The notes below the pieces were generated by a model. It had not been told where the DNA came from. It worked only from the letters and a program-made list of their open reading frames with translations, and did not search any database. A stretch of 53,919 nt of DNA from Firmicutes bacterium CAG:170 (lineage in GTDB: Bacteria; Bacillota; Clostridia; Oscillospirales; Oscillospiraceae): assembly GCA_000436735.1 (NCBI GenBank), contig FR887093.1:1-53919 (forward strand), read 5' to 3'. A program made the position numbers and the translations under genes. Below, in pieces: positions 8,156-15,175 of this stretch; position 1 is the stretch's first letter; each line of letters begins with the position of its first letter.

Positions 8156-8285
8156 GTTTGTATGCTCCATTTTTTGCGCAGGCTCTCCCTCACCGCTTGG
8201 TGGAAATATTGCCGCTACAGGACGGGCTCTAGTACGGCCGAAAGGTATCTGGAAAGACCCCGATGGCAAACAAGGAGCGAGGCAT

Positions 8286-9383
8286 ATGCCAAAAAGAAAA
8301 GGATTCCTGTATGAATGGATGTGTGACAAAGAACACATCCGCGAAGCCATTGTGTTTGGCGCGAAAGACAAACACGATCGGCGTGACGTAAGACGGGTGC
8401 TGGCCGACGTGGACGGCTTCACGGACCGCGTCTATGATCTTCTGCAGACGCAGACTTTCACCCCGGCCCAGCCGAAGAAGCGCAAGATCTTCGACAACAG
8501 CAGCCGAAAGTGGAGAGAGATCGAATACGTTCCGTTCTTCCCCGACGGCATTGTCCACACGTTGATGGTCTTGGCGGCGGCGCCGGTCTTCCTGCGCGGG
8601 ATGAATTACTGGTGCTGCGCATCAGTACCGGGACGCGGCGGAAAGCACGCGCTTCGGCGCTGCAAGCGTGTCATTCACCACGACAAAAAAGGAAGCCGGT
8701 ACGTCTGCAAAATGGACGTTCACCACTTCTACCATTCTGTCGACCGCCGCAAGCTGATCTGGATGCTGGCGCACAAGATCAAGGACAAGAAGTATCTAAA
8801 GCTGACGTGGGAGATCCTGCAAACCTGCGAACAGGGGCTGGCCATTGGCTTTTTCATCTGCCAGTGGCTCGCAAATTTCTATCTTGAGCCGCTCGACCGT
8901 TACATTACGACGCTCGACGGTGTGAAGTACAGCGTGCGATACATGGATGATATTGTCCTCTTTGGCCCGAACAAAAAGAAGCTACACCGTGCGCGGAAAG
9001 CGATTGCCGAGTATCTGCAAAAGCGGCTGCGGCTGCAGATGAAAGGTAACTGGCAGGTGTTCCCCTTAAAAGCACGGCCGCTGGATTACGTCGGGTATCG
9101 CTTTTACCGCGATTATACTACCATGCGCCGAAAAAACTTCCTGCGCTTTACGCGCCAATGCCGCAAGGTGCGCAAGAAGATCGAGCGTCACCAGCGGATC
9201 GCGTATCGGACGGCATCGGGGCTTTTGAGCCGGATCGGCCAGCTCAAGCATTGCAATTCCGCTGCGGCGCGGAAAAAGTATGTTGACCCCATCGGGGTAC
9301 GAATCTTGAAGGAGGTTGTGCGAAATGAAAGTAAGAGGCGACAATGCGCCGGCAAATGCGTTCTCGCTGGAGGAGCAGCCTGA
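8286..9383 (+). CDS. DGR reverse transcriptase
   Basis: This 365-aa group II intron-like reverse transcriptase makes adenine-mutagenised cDNA from the template repeat. Visible motifs are KMDVHHFYHSVD (catalytic Asp144), IGFFICQW at about 187-194 (the DGR-specific block that replaces the QG motif of other RTs, here with Cys where most have Ser), YMDD at 219-222 with catalytic Asp221/222, and a PLDYVGYRF thumb-side motif. No maturase or endonuclease domain follows. The start is chosen at the ATG after an AAGGAG site (8273-8278); longer frames upstream run through the template repeat and are spurious. The 3' end overlaps the next gene by 59 bases. No separate accessory protein gene (Avd) was recognised nearby. 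Confidence 0.95.
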   Translation: MPKRKGFLYEWMCDKEHIREAIVFGAKDKHDRRDVRRVLADVDGFTDRVYDLLQTQTFTPAQPKKRKIFDNSSRKWREIEYVPFFPDGIVHTLMVLAAAPVFLRGMNYWCCASVPGRGGKHALRRCKRVIHHDKKGSRYVCKMDVHHFYHSVDRRKLIWMLAHKIKDKKYLKLTWEILQTCEQGLAIGFFICQWLANFYLEPLDRYITTLDGVKYSVRYMDDIVLFGPNKKKLHRARKAIAEYLQKRLRLQMKGNWQVFPLKARPLDYVGYRFYRDYTTMRRKNFLRFTRQCRKVRKKIERHQRIAYRTASGLLSRIGQLKHCNSAAARKKYVDPIGVRILKEVVRNESKRRQCAGKCVLAGGAA

Positions 9384-9705
9384 CAAGCCCGGCTACTGCC
9401 TTGTGCGGTTCTATGAGAACGTAGCTCCGTTCTCGGAAACGCAGGGCGAGCTGACGATCTCCGGCTTCGAGTACGATGAGTATTATCTGGAACTGCCATT
9501 CTATGACGGGATCTATGATGATATTCTCGGCAGCTTCGACGGCTATTTCGCGCAGGCGAAGCTGGCCGAAGCCGAAAAGGAGACCATTCCGAAGCTGAAA
9601 CAGCAGGTAAGCGACCTGCAAAGCGTCAATGAAGGACTGTCCGCACAGATCACGCAGGCGCAGCTTGCGCTCTGTGACGTCTATGAGCTTGTGATCGGAG
9701 GTTGA
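9325..9705 (+). CDS. late tail-associated protein with C-terminal coiled coil
   Basis: This 126-aa acidic protein has an N-terminal beta-rich half with an aromatic EYDEYYLELPFYDGIYDD stretch. Residues about 75-115 form a coiled coil of heptad-like Leu/Val positions. I know this type of gene as a hypothetical between fibre genes and XkdX/CD1375-like microproteins in Clostridial phages, with no proven function. The ATG is chosen because it sits 9 bases after an AAGGAGG site inside the end of the RT gene. The stop overlaps the ATGGAT preceding the next small gene. Confidence 0.7.
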   Translation: MKVRGDNAPANAFSLEEQPDKPGYCLVRFYENVAPFSETQGELTISGFEYDEYYLELPFYDGIYDDILGSFDGYFAQAKLAEAEKETIPKLKQQVSDLQSVNEGLSAQITQAQLALCDVYELVIGG

Positions 9706-9710
9706 TGGAT

Positions 9711-9830
9711 ATGGCGAAAGTGTATGCCGAGCTGATTCGAAAGGGGCTGAAAACACTTGATGATGTGCCGGAACGACTGCGCGAGGAAGTCCGGCGTATC
9801 CTTGAAGAAGATGAGGTCGAGGGCGTATGA
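9711..9830 (+). CDS. CD1375/XkdX-like microprotein, copy 1
   Basis: This 39-aa protein belongs to the short CD1375-like (XkdX-related) family found next to fibre and holin genes in Firmicute phages and phage-like tails. The family signature is visible as MAKVYAELIRKGLKTLDDVP followed by an acidic, charged helix. The second ATG (9711) is preferred over the ATG at 9705 because the GGAGG site would otherwise be only 2 bases away. A second copy with the same pattern follows 53 bases later. Function is unknown; a small structural tail protein is usually assumed. Confidence 0.75.
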   Translation: MAKVYAELIRKGLKTLDDVPERLREEVRRILEEDEVEGV

Positions 9831-9883
9831 AGCGCCTTCGACTTTTTCTTTTGACTATTCTGTGTGGAAAGGAGGTCGCTGAT

Positions 9884-10000
9884 ATGGCAATCGTGTATGC
9901 GACGTTGATCGTCAAGGGCAAAAAGACGCTCGACCAGGTGCCGGCTCTCATCAAGCCGCAGGTCGAGGAAATCCTGAAGGATCTCGAAGTAGAGATCTGA
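9884..10000 (+). CDS. CD1375/XkdX-like microprotein, copy 2
   Basis: This 38-aa protein is a diverged paralogue of the previous gene: MAxVYAxLIxKGxKTLDxVP is shared, followed by an EEILxDxEVE-type acidic helix. It has its own AAAGGAGG ribosome site 9 bases before ATG. The tandem arrangement suggests duplication within the late operon. Nothing in the sequence shows its role. Confidence 0.75.
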   Translation: MAIVYATLIVKGKKTLDQVPALIKPQVEEILKDLEVEI

Positions 10001-10065
10001 CACGCAGCAGGAGGGGCGGCACGGTCTGCCTCTCCTGCATTTTGCAAGTAGAGGTGAAAGTGATT

Positions 10066-10407
10066 ATGACAATCAACGCTGGTGAGTTTCTGATCGCGTT
10101 TGTCGCGGCTATGGGGATTCCGTCCGCCATCATGGGCCTTATCGTCTGGAAACTGGAACGGAAAATTGCGGCGCGTGATAAGCGCGCCGAAGAGCAGGAT
10201 GAAGCGCAGAAAGACTTCTTTCTGCTCATGGTGCAGAGTACAGGCGCAGCAATCGCGCTCGGCGAAGCAACCGCCAAGGCGGTACAGCGCATTCCAGACG
10301 CGAACTGCAACGGCGATATGCACGATGCTCTGAACTACGCAGCCAACATCAAGCATAAGCAGAAGGATTTTTTGACAAAGCAGGGCATTCACGCCCTGTA
10401 TGACTGA
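10066..10407 (+). CDS. small membrane protein of the lysis region
   Basis: This 113-aa protein has an N-terminal transmembrane segment (about residues 6-27, ending in VWKLERK) followed by a charged amphipathic helix and a mixed C-terminal region. It lies just before the LL-H type holin. A holin-like or antiholin function, or a spanin-like link, is possible, but no family motif settles it. The ATG at 10066 follows a GAGGTG site by 9 bases; a GTG at 10060 is the alternative. Confidence 0.6.
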   Translation: MTINAGEFLIAFVAAMGIPSAIMGLIVWKLERKIAARDKRAEEQDEAQKDFFLLMVQSTGAAIALGEATAKAVQRIPDANCNGDMHDALNYAANIKHKQKDFLTKQGIHALYD

Positions 10408-10422
10408 GGAGGAACACGATTC

Positions 10423-10764
10423 ATGGAATACAACATTACCACCATCATTCAGGCGGTATTTGCGCTGATCGCAGCAGTCATTACCGTCATTGTCATTCCG
10501 TACATCAAGAGCAAGACCACAGCCCAGCAGCAGGCAGAAATCAACGCATGGGTGAAGATTGCCGTATCTGCCGCAGAGCAGATTTACAACGGCTCCGGTC
10601 GCGGTCCTGAGAAGAAAGCGTATGTCTTGGAATGGCTCAGGCAGCGCGGCATTACGGTTGACGAAGCCAAACTGGACGCTATGATCGAGTCCGCCGTTTA
10701 TGAATTGAAAAGCGGCGTTTTGGCTGTCGGTGAGCTTTCGACCTCCGGGGGCGACGAAACATGA
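10423..10764 (+). CDS. holin, LL-H family
   Basis: This 113-aa protein matches the LL-H (Lactobacillus phage) holin family. It has a single N-terminal transmembrane helix (about 8-27), a positively charged IKSKT junction, and a C-terminal half with the family pattern AAEQIYNGSGRGPEKKAYVLEWL. Holins permeabilise the membrane at the end of the lytic cycle so that the endolysin reaches the wall. A GAGGA site lies before the ATG, and the stop overlaps the endolysin start by 4 bases. Confidence 0.88.
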   Translation: MEYNITTIIQAVFALIAAVITVIVIPYIKSKTTAQQQAEINAWVKIAVSAAEQIYNGSGRGPEKKAYVLEWLRQRGITVDEAKLDAMIESAVYELKSGVLAVGELSTSGGDET

Positions 10765-11534
10765 GCGTACGCATCGGGCAGGCGTCGCTCGGCGAAACTG
10801 GCGCGCATGGGCAGAAACCCGGCAATCAGACCGGTCGCGAATTAAACTTCGCGTATTGGTACTCTGGAAGCTGGCTCGGTGTTCTCCGGTTCAAGGACCG
10901 CAGGAAAGCCGAGCTAGCCGCGCAGGCGTGCGAAGCTGGTGTCGGCAACAAGAACATCGGGTACGATCAGGACGGTCGCAACACGGCCTACGTCGCTGCG
11001 GAAGCGGTAGACTTCATTCTGAGCAAGATCGCAAAGCCCGTAGAAACGGACTGCAGCGCGTTTATGATGCTCTGCGCAATTTCCGCTGGCGTCGACGCCC
11101 TGAAAGAAACCTACCGCAAGCAGGGCAATTCCTGCACGACCTACTGCATGATGCGCTGCTTCCCTGCTACGGGAGAATTTGAATTGCTGACTGACCGGAA
11201 GCACCTGACATCTGACGCCTACCTGCGCCGGGGCGATATTCTGGTATCGTCCGGGCATACGGTCATGGTGTTGGAAAACGGAGAAAAGGAGGACGACGAT
11301 ATGGACAAGGCAACCTTCACCGAGCTTTTCCGCGAAATGCGGAAAGATCTTCAGGACAATGACTGCAGCGATTGGAGCGAAGCTGCTCGCCAGTGGGCAG
11401 TCAACAACGGCATCGTGCAGGGCGGCGCACCGCTGCCCGACGGCTCCGCGAACTTCATGTGGCAGGACATGATGACGCGCGAGCAGCTCGTCACGGTTCT
11501 TTACCGCTTCGCGCAGAAGCTCGGCATGATCTGA
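10761..11534 (+). CDS. endolysin: NlpC/P60-like peptidase with SLH-like C-terminus
   Basis: This 257-aa protein is the likely lysis enzyme. The catalytic cysteine is Cys98 in a TDCSAF motif and the histidine is His166 in SSGHTVMVL, the geometry of Cys/His amidase-endopeptidases of the NlpC/P60-CHAP superfamily; an LRRGDIL segment precedes the His as usual. After an acidic linker (about 172-180), residues 200-257 (SEAARQWAVNNGIVQGG then TREQLVTVLYRF) resemble one S-layer homology repeat, a cell-wall binding module. There is no signal peptide, fitting holin-dependent export. The start overlaps the holin stop and the end overlaps the next ATG (TGATG). Confidence 0.85.
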   Translation: MSVRIGQASLGETGAHGQKPGNQTGRELNFAYWYSGSWLGVLRFKDRRKAELAAQACEAGVGNKNIGYDQDGRNTAYVAAEAVDFILSKIAKPVETDCSAFMMLCAISAGVDALKETYRKQGNSCTTYCMMRCFPATGEFELLTDRKHLTSDAYLRRGDILVSSGHTVMVLENGEKEDDDMDKATFTELFREMRKDLQDNDCSDWSEAARQWAVNNGIVQGGAPLPDGSANFMWQDMMTREQLVTVLYRFAQKLGMI

Positions 11535-11854
11535 TGGCTCAGAAAAAGCGCAGGAGAAAGAAGCTGGACACGAGCAAACTCGTCTGCTTCCTGCTGGTCG
11601 GGTCTGGCTTGCTTATCACGCAGGAATGTATTTACCTGATGCGCCTGTGCATCAAGTCCAACTATATGGCTTCTGCCGCTTGGTTGACAGCCGCGCTCAG
11701 TCTGGCGCAGGTTATCATCATCACGGGCGGCAAGTGCTATTTTGAGCTGGTCAAGTCCGACCACAAGCGTGGCGGCATCACGTTTGAAGCCGCCAAGGCA
11801 AACGGCTTTCAGGAGCAGGACGCATCGGACAACGTGGACAGCGCCTTTATCTGA
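11534..11854 (+). CDS. small two-segment membrane protein at the end of the late operon
   Basis: This 106-aa protein begins with a very basic stretch (KKRRRKK), followed by two hydrophobic segments (about residues 17-33 and 46-66) and a polar tail. It is the last gene before the late terminator and its ATG overlaps the endolysin stop. Topology and place suggest a lysis accessory such as a second holin or antiholin, though phage exclusion proteins can look similar. No family was recognised. Confidence 0.65.
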   Translation: MAQKKRRRKKLDTSKLVCFLLVGSGLLITQECIYLMRLCIKSNYMASAAWLTAALSLAQVIIITGGKCYFELVKSDHKRGGITFEAAKANGFQEQDASDNVDSAFI

Positions 11855-11864
11855 ACACATGAAC

Positions 11865-11912
11865 AAACCCCTCGCATGGCAGAAGTGTCATGTGAGGGGT
11901 TTTCTTTTTTGC
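11865..11912 (+). terminator. strong rho-independent terminator of the late operon
   Basis: The left arm AAACCCCTCGCATG (11865-11878) pairs with CATGTGAGGGGTTT (11889-11902) through 14 bp with one G-U pair. The loop is 10 bases and a T-rich tail TCTTTTTT follows. It lies 10 bases after the last late gene and before the convergent leftward operon, so it should end the late transcript. Confidence 0.92.
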
Positions 11913-12028
11913 GCGGCTCTGGCGGCTCGCTACGCTGTTTTTATATCTGCCCATTGATTCTCTCGTCGCTTTGCGCTGCCTAAACTTGCAAGTCCAGCAG
12001 CGACGCGACAGATGGGCTTCGGCGGCAA

Positions 12029-12496
12029 CTAACGTTTCTTACGCACGCGAACGCGCTTCTTTGTGTTCCACTCGGCAATTACCGCGCTGATCCTGTCGGC
12101 GAGGAAATAGCTTCGTGAGCAGATCATGCGGTCGATACAGGCTATTTCTTCTTGCGATAAACTTCGCAAGGCATCGACCGCTTTGTATGACAGCCCCAGC
12201 TCATCCGCAGCAGCAGGAGTTCTTTCTGGTGCGCCCGTTAATCCGAGCAGCCAGTCAGATGATACACCGAAAAACTCAGACAGCCTTGCAAGGTACTCTG
12301 TTTTCAGATCGCGTGTACCGTTTTCCCATTGTGTGATAGTCTCCCGGCGAACGACCAAGCCGAGCTTTGCAAGCTCGTCGGACAGAGCTTTTTGAGATAG
12401 ACCGCGAGCTTCGCGGAGAAAGGTGATTCGTTCCCCGACTGCTTTTCTGGTTACAAACCTATCTTTGCCGCTAGGAGCAGATTCTTGATTGTCCAC
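12029..12496 (-). CDS. XRE-family transcriptional repressor (155 aa)
   Basis: Residues about 19-75 form a Cro/C1-type helix-turn-helix: GERITFLREARGLSQKALSD, then the recognition helix around ETITQWENGTRD, with a SSDWLLGLT tail typical of phage repressors. The C-terminus is basic (KKRVRVRKKR). It is the last gene of the leftward operon starting near 15.4 kb. The GTG start is 10 bases after an AGGAGG site. It could be the lysogeny maintenance repressor, but four other small XRE proteins in the lysogeny region make the assignment open. Confidence 0.85.
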   Translation of the reverse strand: MDNQESAPSGKDRFVTRKAVGERITFLREARGLSQKALSDELAKLGLVVRRETITQWENGTRDLKTEYLARLSEFFGVSSDWLLGLTGAPERTPAAADELGLSYKAVDALRSLSQEEIACIDRMICSRSYFLADRISAVIAEWNTKKRVRVRKKR

Positions 12497-12525
12497 TTTT
12501 TTGATGCCTCCTATTCTTCAATGGC

Positions 12526-12834
12526 TCAGAACGGCCATGTGTCACGCTCCGGAACAAACTCAATGATAGTATTCTCTGGGATTGGGTCACACGGTTCGCC
12601 ATCAAAAGCGTTGCCCTGCTTCGTGCAGATGTCGGCCGGTCGGCTCTTGCGCGGATCGACGTCAACATACAGTCTTCCGTCGCACTCATACACGGGACGA
12701 TCCCAGCTATCACGTCCCAATAAGCGAAGCGTCAGCTTCGGTGCGGCACGAAACTCTTCGTAGCTCATGTTTCCTGCTGCTTTCATTACGGAGCTGGCTG
12801 CTGCCAGCTCCTCGGGTGTCCAGTCTCTGCTCAT
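12526..12834 (-). CDS. hypothetical protein (LPD28-like fold pattern)
   Basis: This 102-aa protein has the pattern LLGRDSWDRPVYECDGRLYVDVDPR followed by a conserved DGEP-DPI motif. From memory this resembles the LPD28 domain found in polyvalent and mobile-element proteins; this is tentative. An N-terminal helix carries an EELAAASSVM segment. The ATG at 12834 lies 10 bases after a GAGGAGG site. The gene is third from the end of the leftward operon, with the upstream stop only 2 bases away. Function unknown. Confidence 0.65.
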   Translation of the reverse strand: MSRDWTPEELAAASSVMKAAGNMSYEEFRAAPKLTLRLLGRDSWDRPVYECDGRLYVDVDPRKSRPADICTKQGNAFDGEPCDPIPENTIIEFVPERDTWPF

Positions 12835-12836
12835 GC

Positions 12837-13535
12837 TCAATAATCCTCCTCAATACATTCGTCCGCTTCGGTGTAATATGCTCCGTCGTAGCCTTTTCCC
12901 ATAACCTTGTCGTAGCAATCGAAGCAGACCAACCGGTAAGTAATGCCGTGGCAGTCTCGTGTAAAAGTCATGTCCTCTCGCAGAAACTCACCCCTGCAGA
13001 CAGGGCATTCGATCTTCCGCGCTTTCTCCCACCCGGCGTCTTCCAGATCGTCGAAGCCGTTCCAGACGTCCTCCATGACGATCTGCTTTTCATCGTTCAC
13101 GATGAGACCTGCAGCATCCTCGCCGTAAAGCTCACTTTCAAGCAGGAACAGGTGCGCGGTGAGCGTTTCCGGTTTGCCGTCCACGTCCGGGGTAATCTGA
13201 AAATCGCCCTCGTCAATGACATACCACGTTCCCTCGTGACCGGCGATCTCGATGCCGTCGCTATTCCAGCTCAGCATACGCCACAACTCCGGTTCTTTTG
13301 TGATTGCCCACACGTTGAGCGAATTCTGCTTATGCGCAAAATCTTCGAGAGCTTCAACCGTTCCGCAGGTGTCGCAGATGTAGCAGCCAATGCGGCGGCT
13401 GAGGGCGTTGTGTGTGACGCTCTCTGCGTCCATCGTCATCTTCCCGCAGCGGGGACACGCGAAGTGTCCACCCGGCTGCTTTTGGGCAAAGCGTTCGATC
13501 AATGTCTTTGCCGGCTTATCGATCATCAGTCCCAT
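12837..13535 (-). CDS. hypothetical protein with two zinc-ribbon pairs
   Basis: This 232-aa protein has a CPRCGK ... CYICDTCG set in the N-terminal part and a CPVCRGEF ... CFDCYDKV set near the C-terminus, both looking like zinc ribbons. The middle is acidic, with a WYVIDEGDF beta segment. The start is placed at the ATG 8 bases after an AAGGAGG site (13544-13550). Proteins of this kind occur in accessory operons of Clostridial phages and conjugative elements and may bind nucleic acid or protein. No function is established. Confidence 0.7.
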   Translation of the reverse strand: MGLMIDKPAKTLIERFAQKQPGGHFACPRCGKMTMDAESVTHNALSRRIGCYICDTCGTVEALEDFAHKQNSLNVWAITKEPELWRMLSWNSDGIEIAGHEGTWYVIDEGDFQITPDVDGKPETLTAHLFLLESELYGEDAAGLIVNDEKQIVMEDVWNGFDDLEDAGWEKARKIECPVCRGEFLREDMTFTRDCHGITYRLVCFDCYDKVMGKGYDGAYYTEADECIEEDY

Positions 13536-13548
13536 GCTCTGAGCCTCC

Positions 13549-13770
13549 TTACCACTCTTGCCCCTCAAAGTCTTCCAGCGCATTCAGCGCGGCAAAGTGT
13601 TCGCGCATAAATTTGCCCGCATCTTCGTCCTGCCGATTTATCAGTTCCTCATCTGCACCGTTTTCTTCGTATTCGCGTTGAAGCCGTCTGGAGTTCTCGT
13701 AGACTTCTTTGCGCTTACGCTCATCCTCAATCAAGAGCGCGTGAATGTATTCCAACGTTTTGATCGTCAT
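13549..13770 (-). CDS. small charged helical protein
   Basis: This 73-aa protein is highly charged and probably one long helix followed by a short acidic end; it has no cysteines or membrane segment. The start at 13770 is 8 bases downstream of an AAAGGAG site. It belongs to the leftward operon between two other small genes. No family is recognised and no function can be read from the sequence. Confidence 0.6.
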   Translation of the reverse strand: MTIKTLEYIHALLIEDERKRKEVYENSRRLQREYEENGADEELINRQDEDAGKFMREHFAALNALEDFEGQEW

Positions 13771-13784
13771 AAGGCTTTCTCCTT

Positions 13785-14015
13785 TCACTCGATAGCAGCT
13801 TCGATGCTGCTGATAGCTTCTTCCAAACTGTCCACAGCACTGGAAAGATTGTCGCAGGCTTCATCGGCCTTTTCATAGCGTTCGCTTTCCTGCATATTCT
13901 CCGGGATATTGTCCCGGTATTCTTCTTCCTCAGCCTGGAGGGCTTCGAGGCTGCCTTTCAGCTCCTCCAACTGGTCAATGATGGCCTGCAAATTCTTGCG
14001 GCGAACCTTATTCAT
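13785..14015 (-). CDS. small coiled-coil protein
   Basis: This 76-aa protein is a clear coiled coil: MNKVRRKNLQAIIDQLEELKG is followed by Glu-rich heptads and a second helix ending in EEAISSIEAAIE. Small acidic coiled-coil proteins of this type are frequent in accessory operons of gut Firmicute phages. The ATG is preceded by GGGAGG. It overlaps the end of the upstream gene by 8 bases, so expression is coupled. No function known. Confidence 0.65.
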   Translation of the reverse strand: MNKVRRKNLQAIIDQLEELKGSLEALQAEEEEYRDNIPENMQESERYEKADEACDNLSSAVDSLEEAISSIEAAIE

Positions 14016-14217
14016 CGTCGTTATCCTCCCCATAGTTTTCTTCAAAGCGGCCTTCAACAATGCCGCCGTAGGTGTAGCCATTGTCGAAGCTCAGATAGAT
14101 TGGCGTATCTTCATCGTACTGCGCGAGGAAGTTGATCAACTCGCCAGCGGTCATTGTCCGGTTGATCTGGTCGACGCCGTAACCTTCGCGGGACGTGGAA
14201 TAAATCAGCTTTTTCAT
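14008..14217 (-). CDS. small acidic hypothetical protein
   Basis: This 69-aa protein has the pattern MTAGELINFLAQYDEDTPIYLSFDNGYTYGGI, common in small phage and plasmid proteins of Firmicutes that carry one alpha/beta domain, followed by a strongly acidic end (ENYGEDNDDE). The start follows an AAAGGA site. A 24-bp direct repeat (14231-14254) lies just upstream. No experimental role is known to me. Confidence 0.65.
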   Translation of the reverse strand: MKKLIYSTSREGYGVDQINRTMTAGELINFLAQYDEDTPIYLSFDNGYTYGGIVEGRFEENYGEDNDDE

Positions 14218-14230
14218 GATAATCCTTTCA

Positions 14231-14254
14231 GCCCTCGTGACCTCCGGGGCGGGC
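14231..14254. repeat. 24-bp direct repeat, copy 1
   Basis: The sequence GCCCTCGTGACCTCCGGGGC plus GGGC is repeated at 14501-14524 with one mismatch (G to A). Each copy lies just upstream of the start codon of a small leftward gene, 14-14 bp or so away. It may be a shared untranslated leader element or a homology segment that promotes exchange of small gene modules. Confidence 0.8.
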
Positions 14255-14259
14255 ACTGT

Positions 14260-14487
14260 TCAAAGATAGTAAAACGTCGAGGTATCCCAGTGAATGAGCT
14301 CACGCGCTATATCGACGCAGATATTCCAGTAGACAAAGGGCTTTTGCTTGCGGCCGTGGAAGGCGTAAAGACCTACTCTCACATAATCGCTCTCATCGCT
14401 GCATTTCTCGATGATTTCAATTCTGTCTTTTGGGGCGATGCGTCCGGTACTGATAAGTGCAGTTTGTAACGCAGTTTTGATATCCAT
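14260..14487 (-). CDS. small hypothetical protein
   Basis: This 75-aa protein has no recognised motif. Its middle reads as alternating strands (YVRVGLYAFHGRKQKPFVYWNI) and the end as an amphipathic helix with aromatic residues. The start at 14487 follows an AGGAAAG site by 5 bases; longer upstream frames run through the 24-bp repeat and the next gene and are not supported. Position within the leftward accessory operon is the only functional hint. Confidence 0.6.
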   Translation of the reverse strand: MDIKTALQTALISTGRIAPKDRIEIIEKCSDESDYVRVGLYAFHGRKQKPFVYWNICVDIARELIHWDTSTFYYL

Positions 14488-14500
14488 GGTTCTTTCCTGC

Positions 14501-14524
14501 GCCCTCGTAACCTCCGGGGCGGGC
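14501..14524. repeat. 24-bp direct repeat, copy 2
   Basis: This is the second copy of the element at 14231-14254, identical but for one base. It sits between the stop of the 198-aa gene and the start of the 75-aa gene, the same position relative to a start codon as copy 1. Confidence 0.8.
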
Positions 14525-14530
14525 TGTGAT

Positions 14531-15127
14531 TTAGCAGCAGTAGAAGCGGAGCTCGCCGTTGACCAGCTCGTACATGAAGCAGGCACAGTCGAAGCGAACA
14601 TAGTTCCAGTCAGTGGATTCGTACACAGGCGTGCGGTCGAAGGTTCCGGACTTGCGGAGGCGGCGGTGCTTGTTGACCTCGTAGGTGTGAACCTCGTGCA
14701 GAATGTGAATCTTTTCGGGAGCAAAGCCGCACTCGTCAGCGATGAATGTCTTGGCTTCTTCGTCGGTCATCAGCTTGCCACAGTTGGCAAGGTGGTCGTA
14801 GTCGCTCTGGCTCATGTTCGTTCCGGTGCCGGTGCTGGGCTTCCACTCAAGCTCACGATCCAACTCGGCAGTCAGGTCGTTGATCTGCTTCTCGCGAGCT
14901 TCCATCTCGGTCTTATGCTGCTTTTCCATCTCGACCAACTGGCTCTTGAGCTGTGCAATTTCTTCGGCTCTTGCCTTGTAGATTTTCTTTTCGCCGCCGT
15001 TCTTCACGAACGCCTTGCAGAATTCGTCTTTGTTGCCATTGAAGTCGTAGTAGGCTTTTTCAATCTTCGCATACTCGCTGGCGGTCGGCTCGAAGCCGGT
15101 GCGCTCGATAAACTCAGAAATCATCAT
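14531..15127 (-). CDS. hypothetical protein with central coiled coil
   Basis: This 198-aa protein begins with MISEFIERTGFEPTASEYAK, then a DFNGNKDEFCKAFVKNGG segment, a coiled coil at about 50-92, and a C-terminal globular part with several cysteines. I know this N-terminal pattern from hypothetical proteins of Clostridial phages and mobile elements, with no assigned function. The first ATG follows an AAGGAGG site by 8 bases. A candidate promoter for an oppositely transcribed small RNA lies immediately upstream (15141-15169). Confidence 0.7.
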   Translation of the reverse strand: MMISEFIERTGFEPTASEYAKIEKAYYDFNGNKDEFCKAFVKNGGEKKIYKARAEEIAQLKSQLVEMEKQHKTEMEAREKQINDLTAELDRELEWKPSTGTGTNMSQSDYDHLANCGKLMTDEEAKTFIADECGFAPEKIHILHEVHTYEVNKHRRLRKSGTFDRTPVYESTDWNYVRFDCACFMYELVNGELRFYCC

Positions 15128-15140
15128 TTTGTGTTCCTCC

Positions 15141-15169
15141 TTGATATTTTTGCCTTACTCGGTTATAAT
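15141..15169 (+). promoter_or_regulatory. near-consensus rightward promoter facing the leftward operon
   Basis: TTGATA (15141-15146) and TATAAT (15164-15169) are separated by exactly 17 bp. No rightward protein-coding gene follows, but a structured stretch ending in an intrinsic terminator does. The promoter is therefore assigned to a small RNA. Confidence 0.65.
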
Positions 15170-15175
15170 CAAGGT

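Larger units (their letters stand above)
7788..8285. other. non-coding spacer of the DGR between target gene and reverse transcriptase
   Basis: No gene is supported in this roughly 500-bp gap. It holds, in order, the post-VR hairpin (7796-7813), a GC hairpin with arms CCGCGC/GCGCGG (7878-7892), a palindrome (7908-7930), a possible promoter with TATAAT at 7965-7970, and the template repeat (8016-8155). The leader of the RT gene, with its AAGGAG site at 8273-8278, follows. Open frames across the template repeat are by-products of its near-identity to coding sequence. No Avd-like accessory gene is seen here. Confidence 0.8.

Noticed and set aside
7982..8314. Open frame of about 110 codons over the template repeat
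   Set aside because: It exists because the TR mirrors coding sequence; there is no ribosome site and the region is the donor of the DGR.
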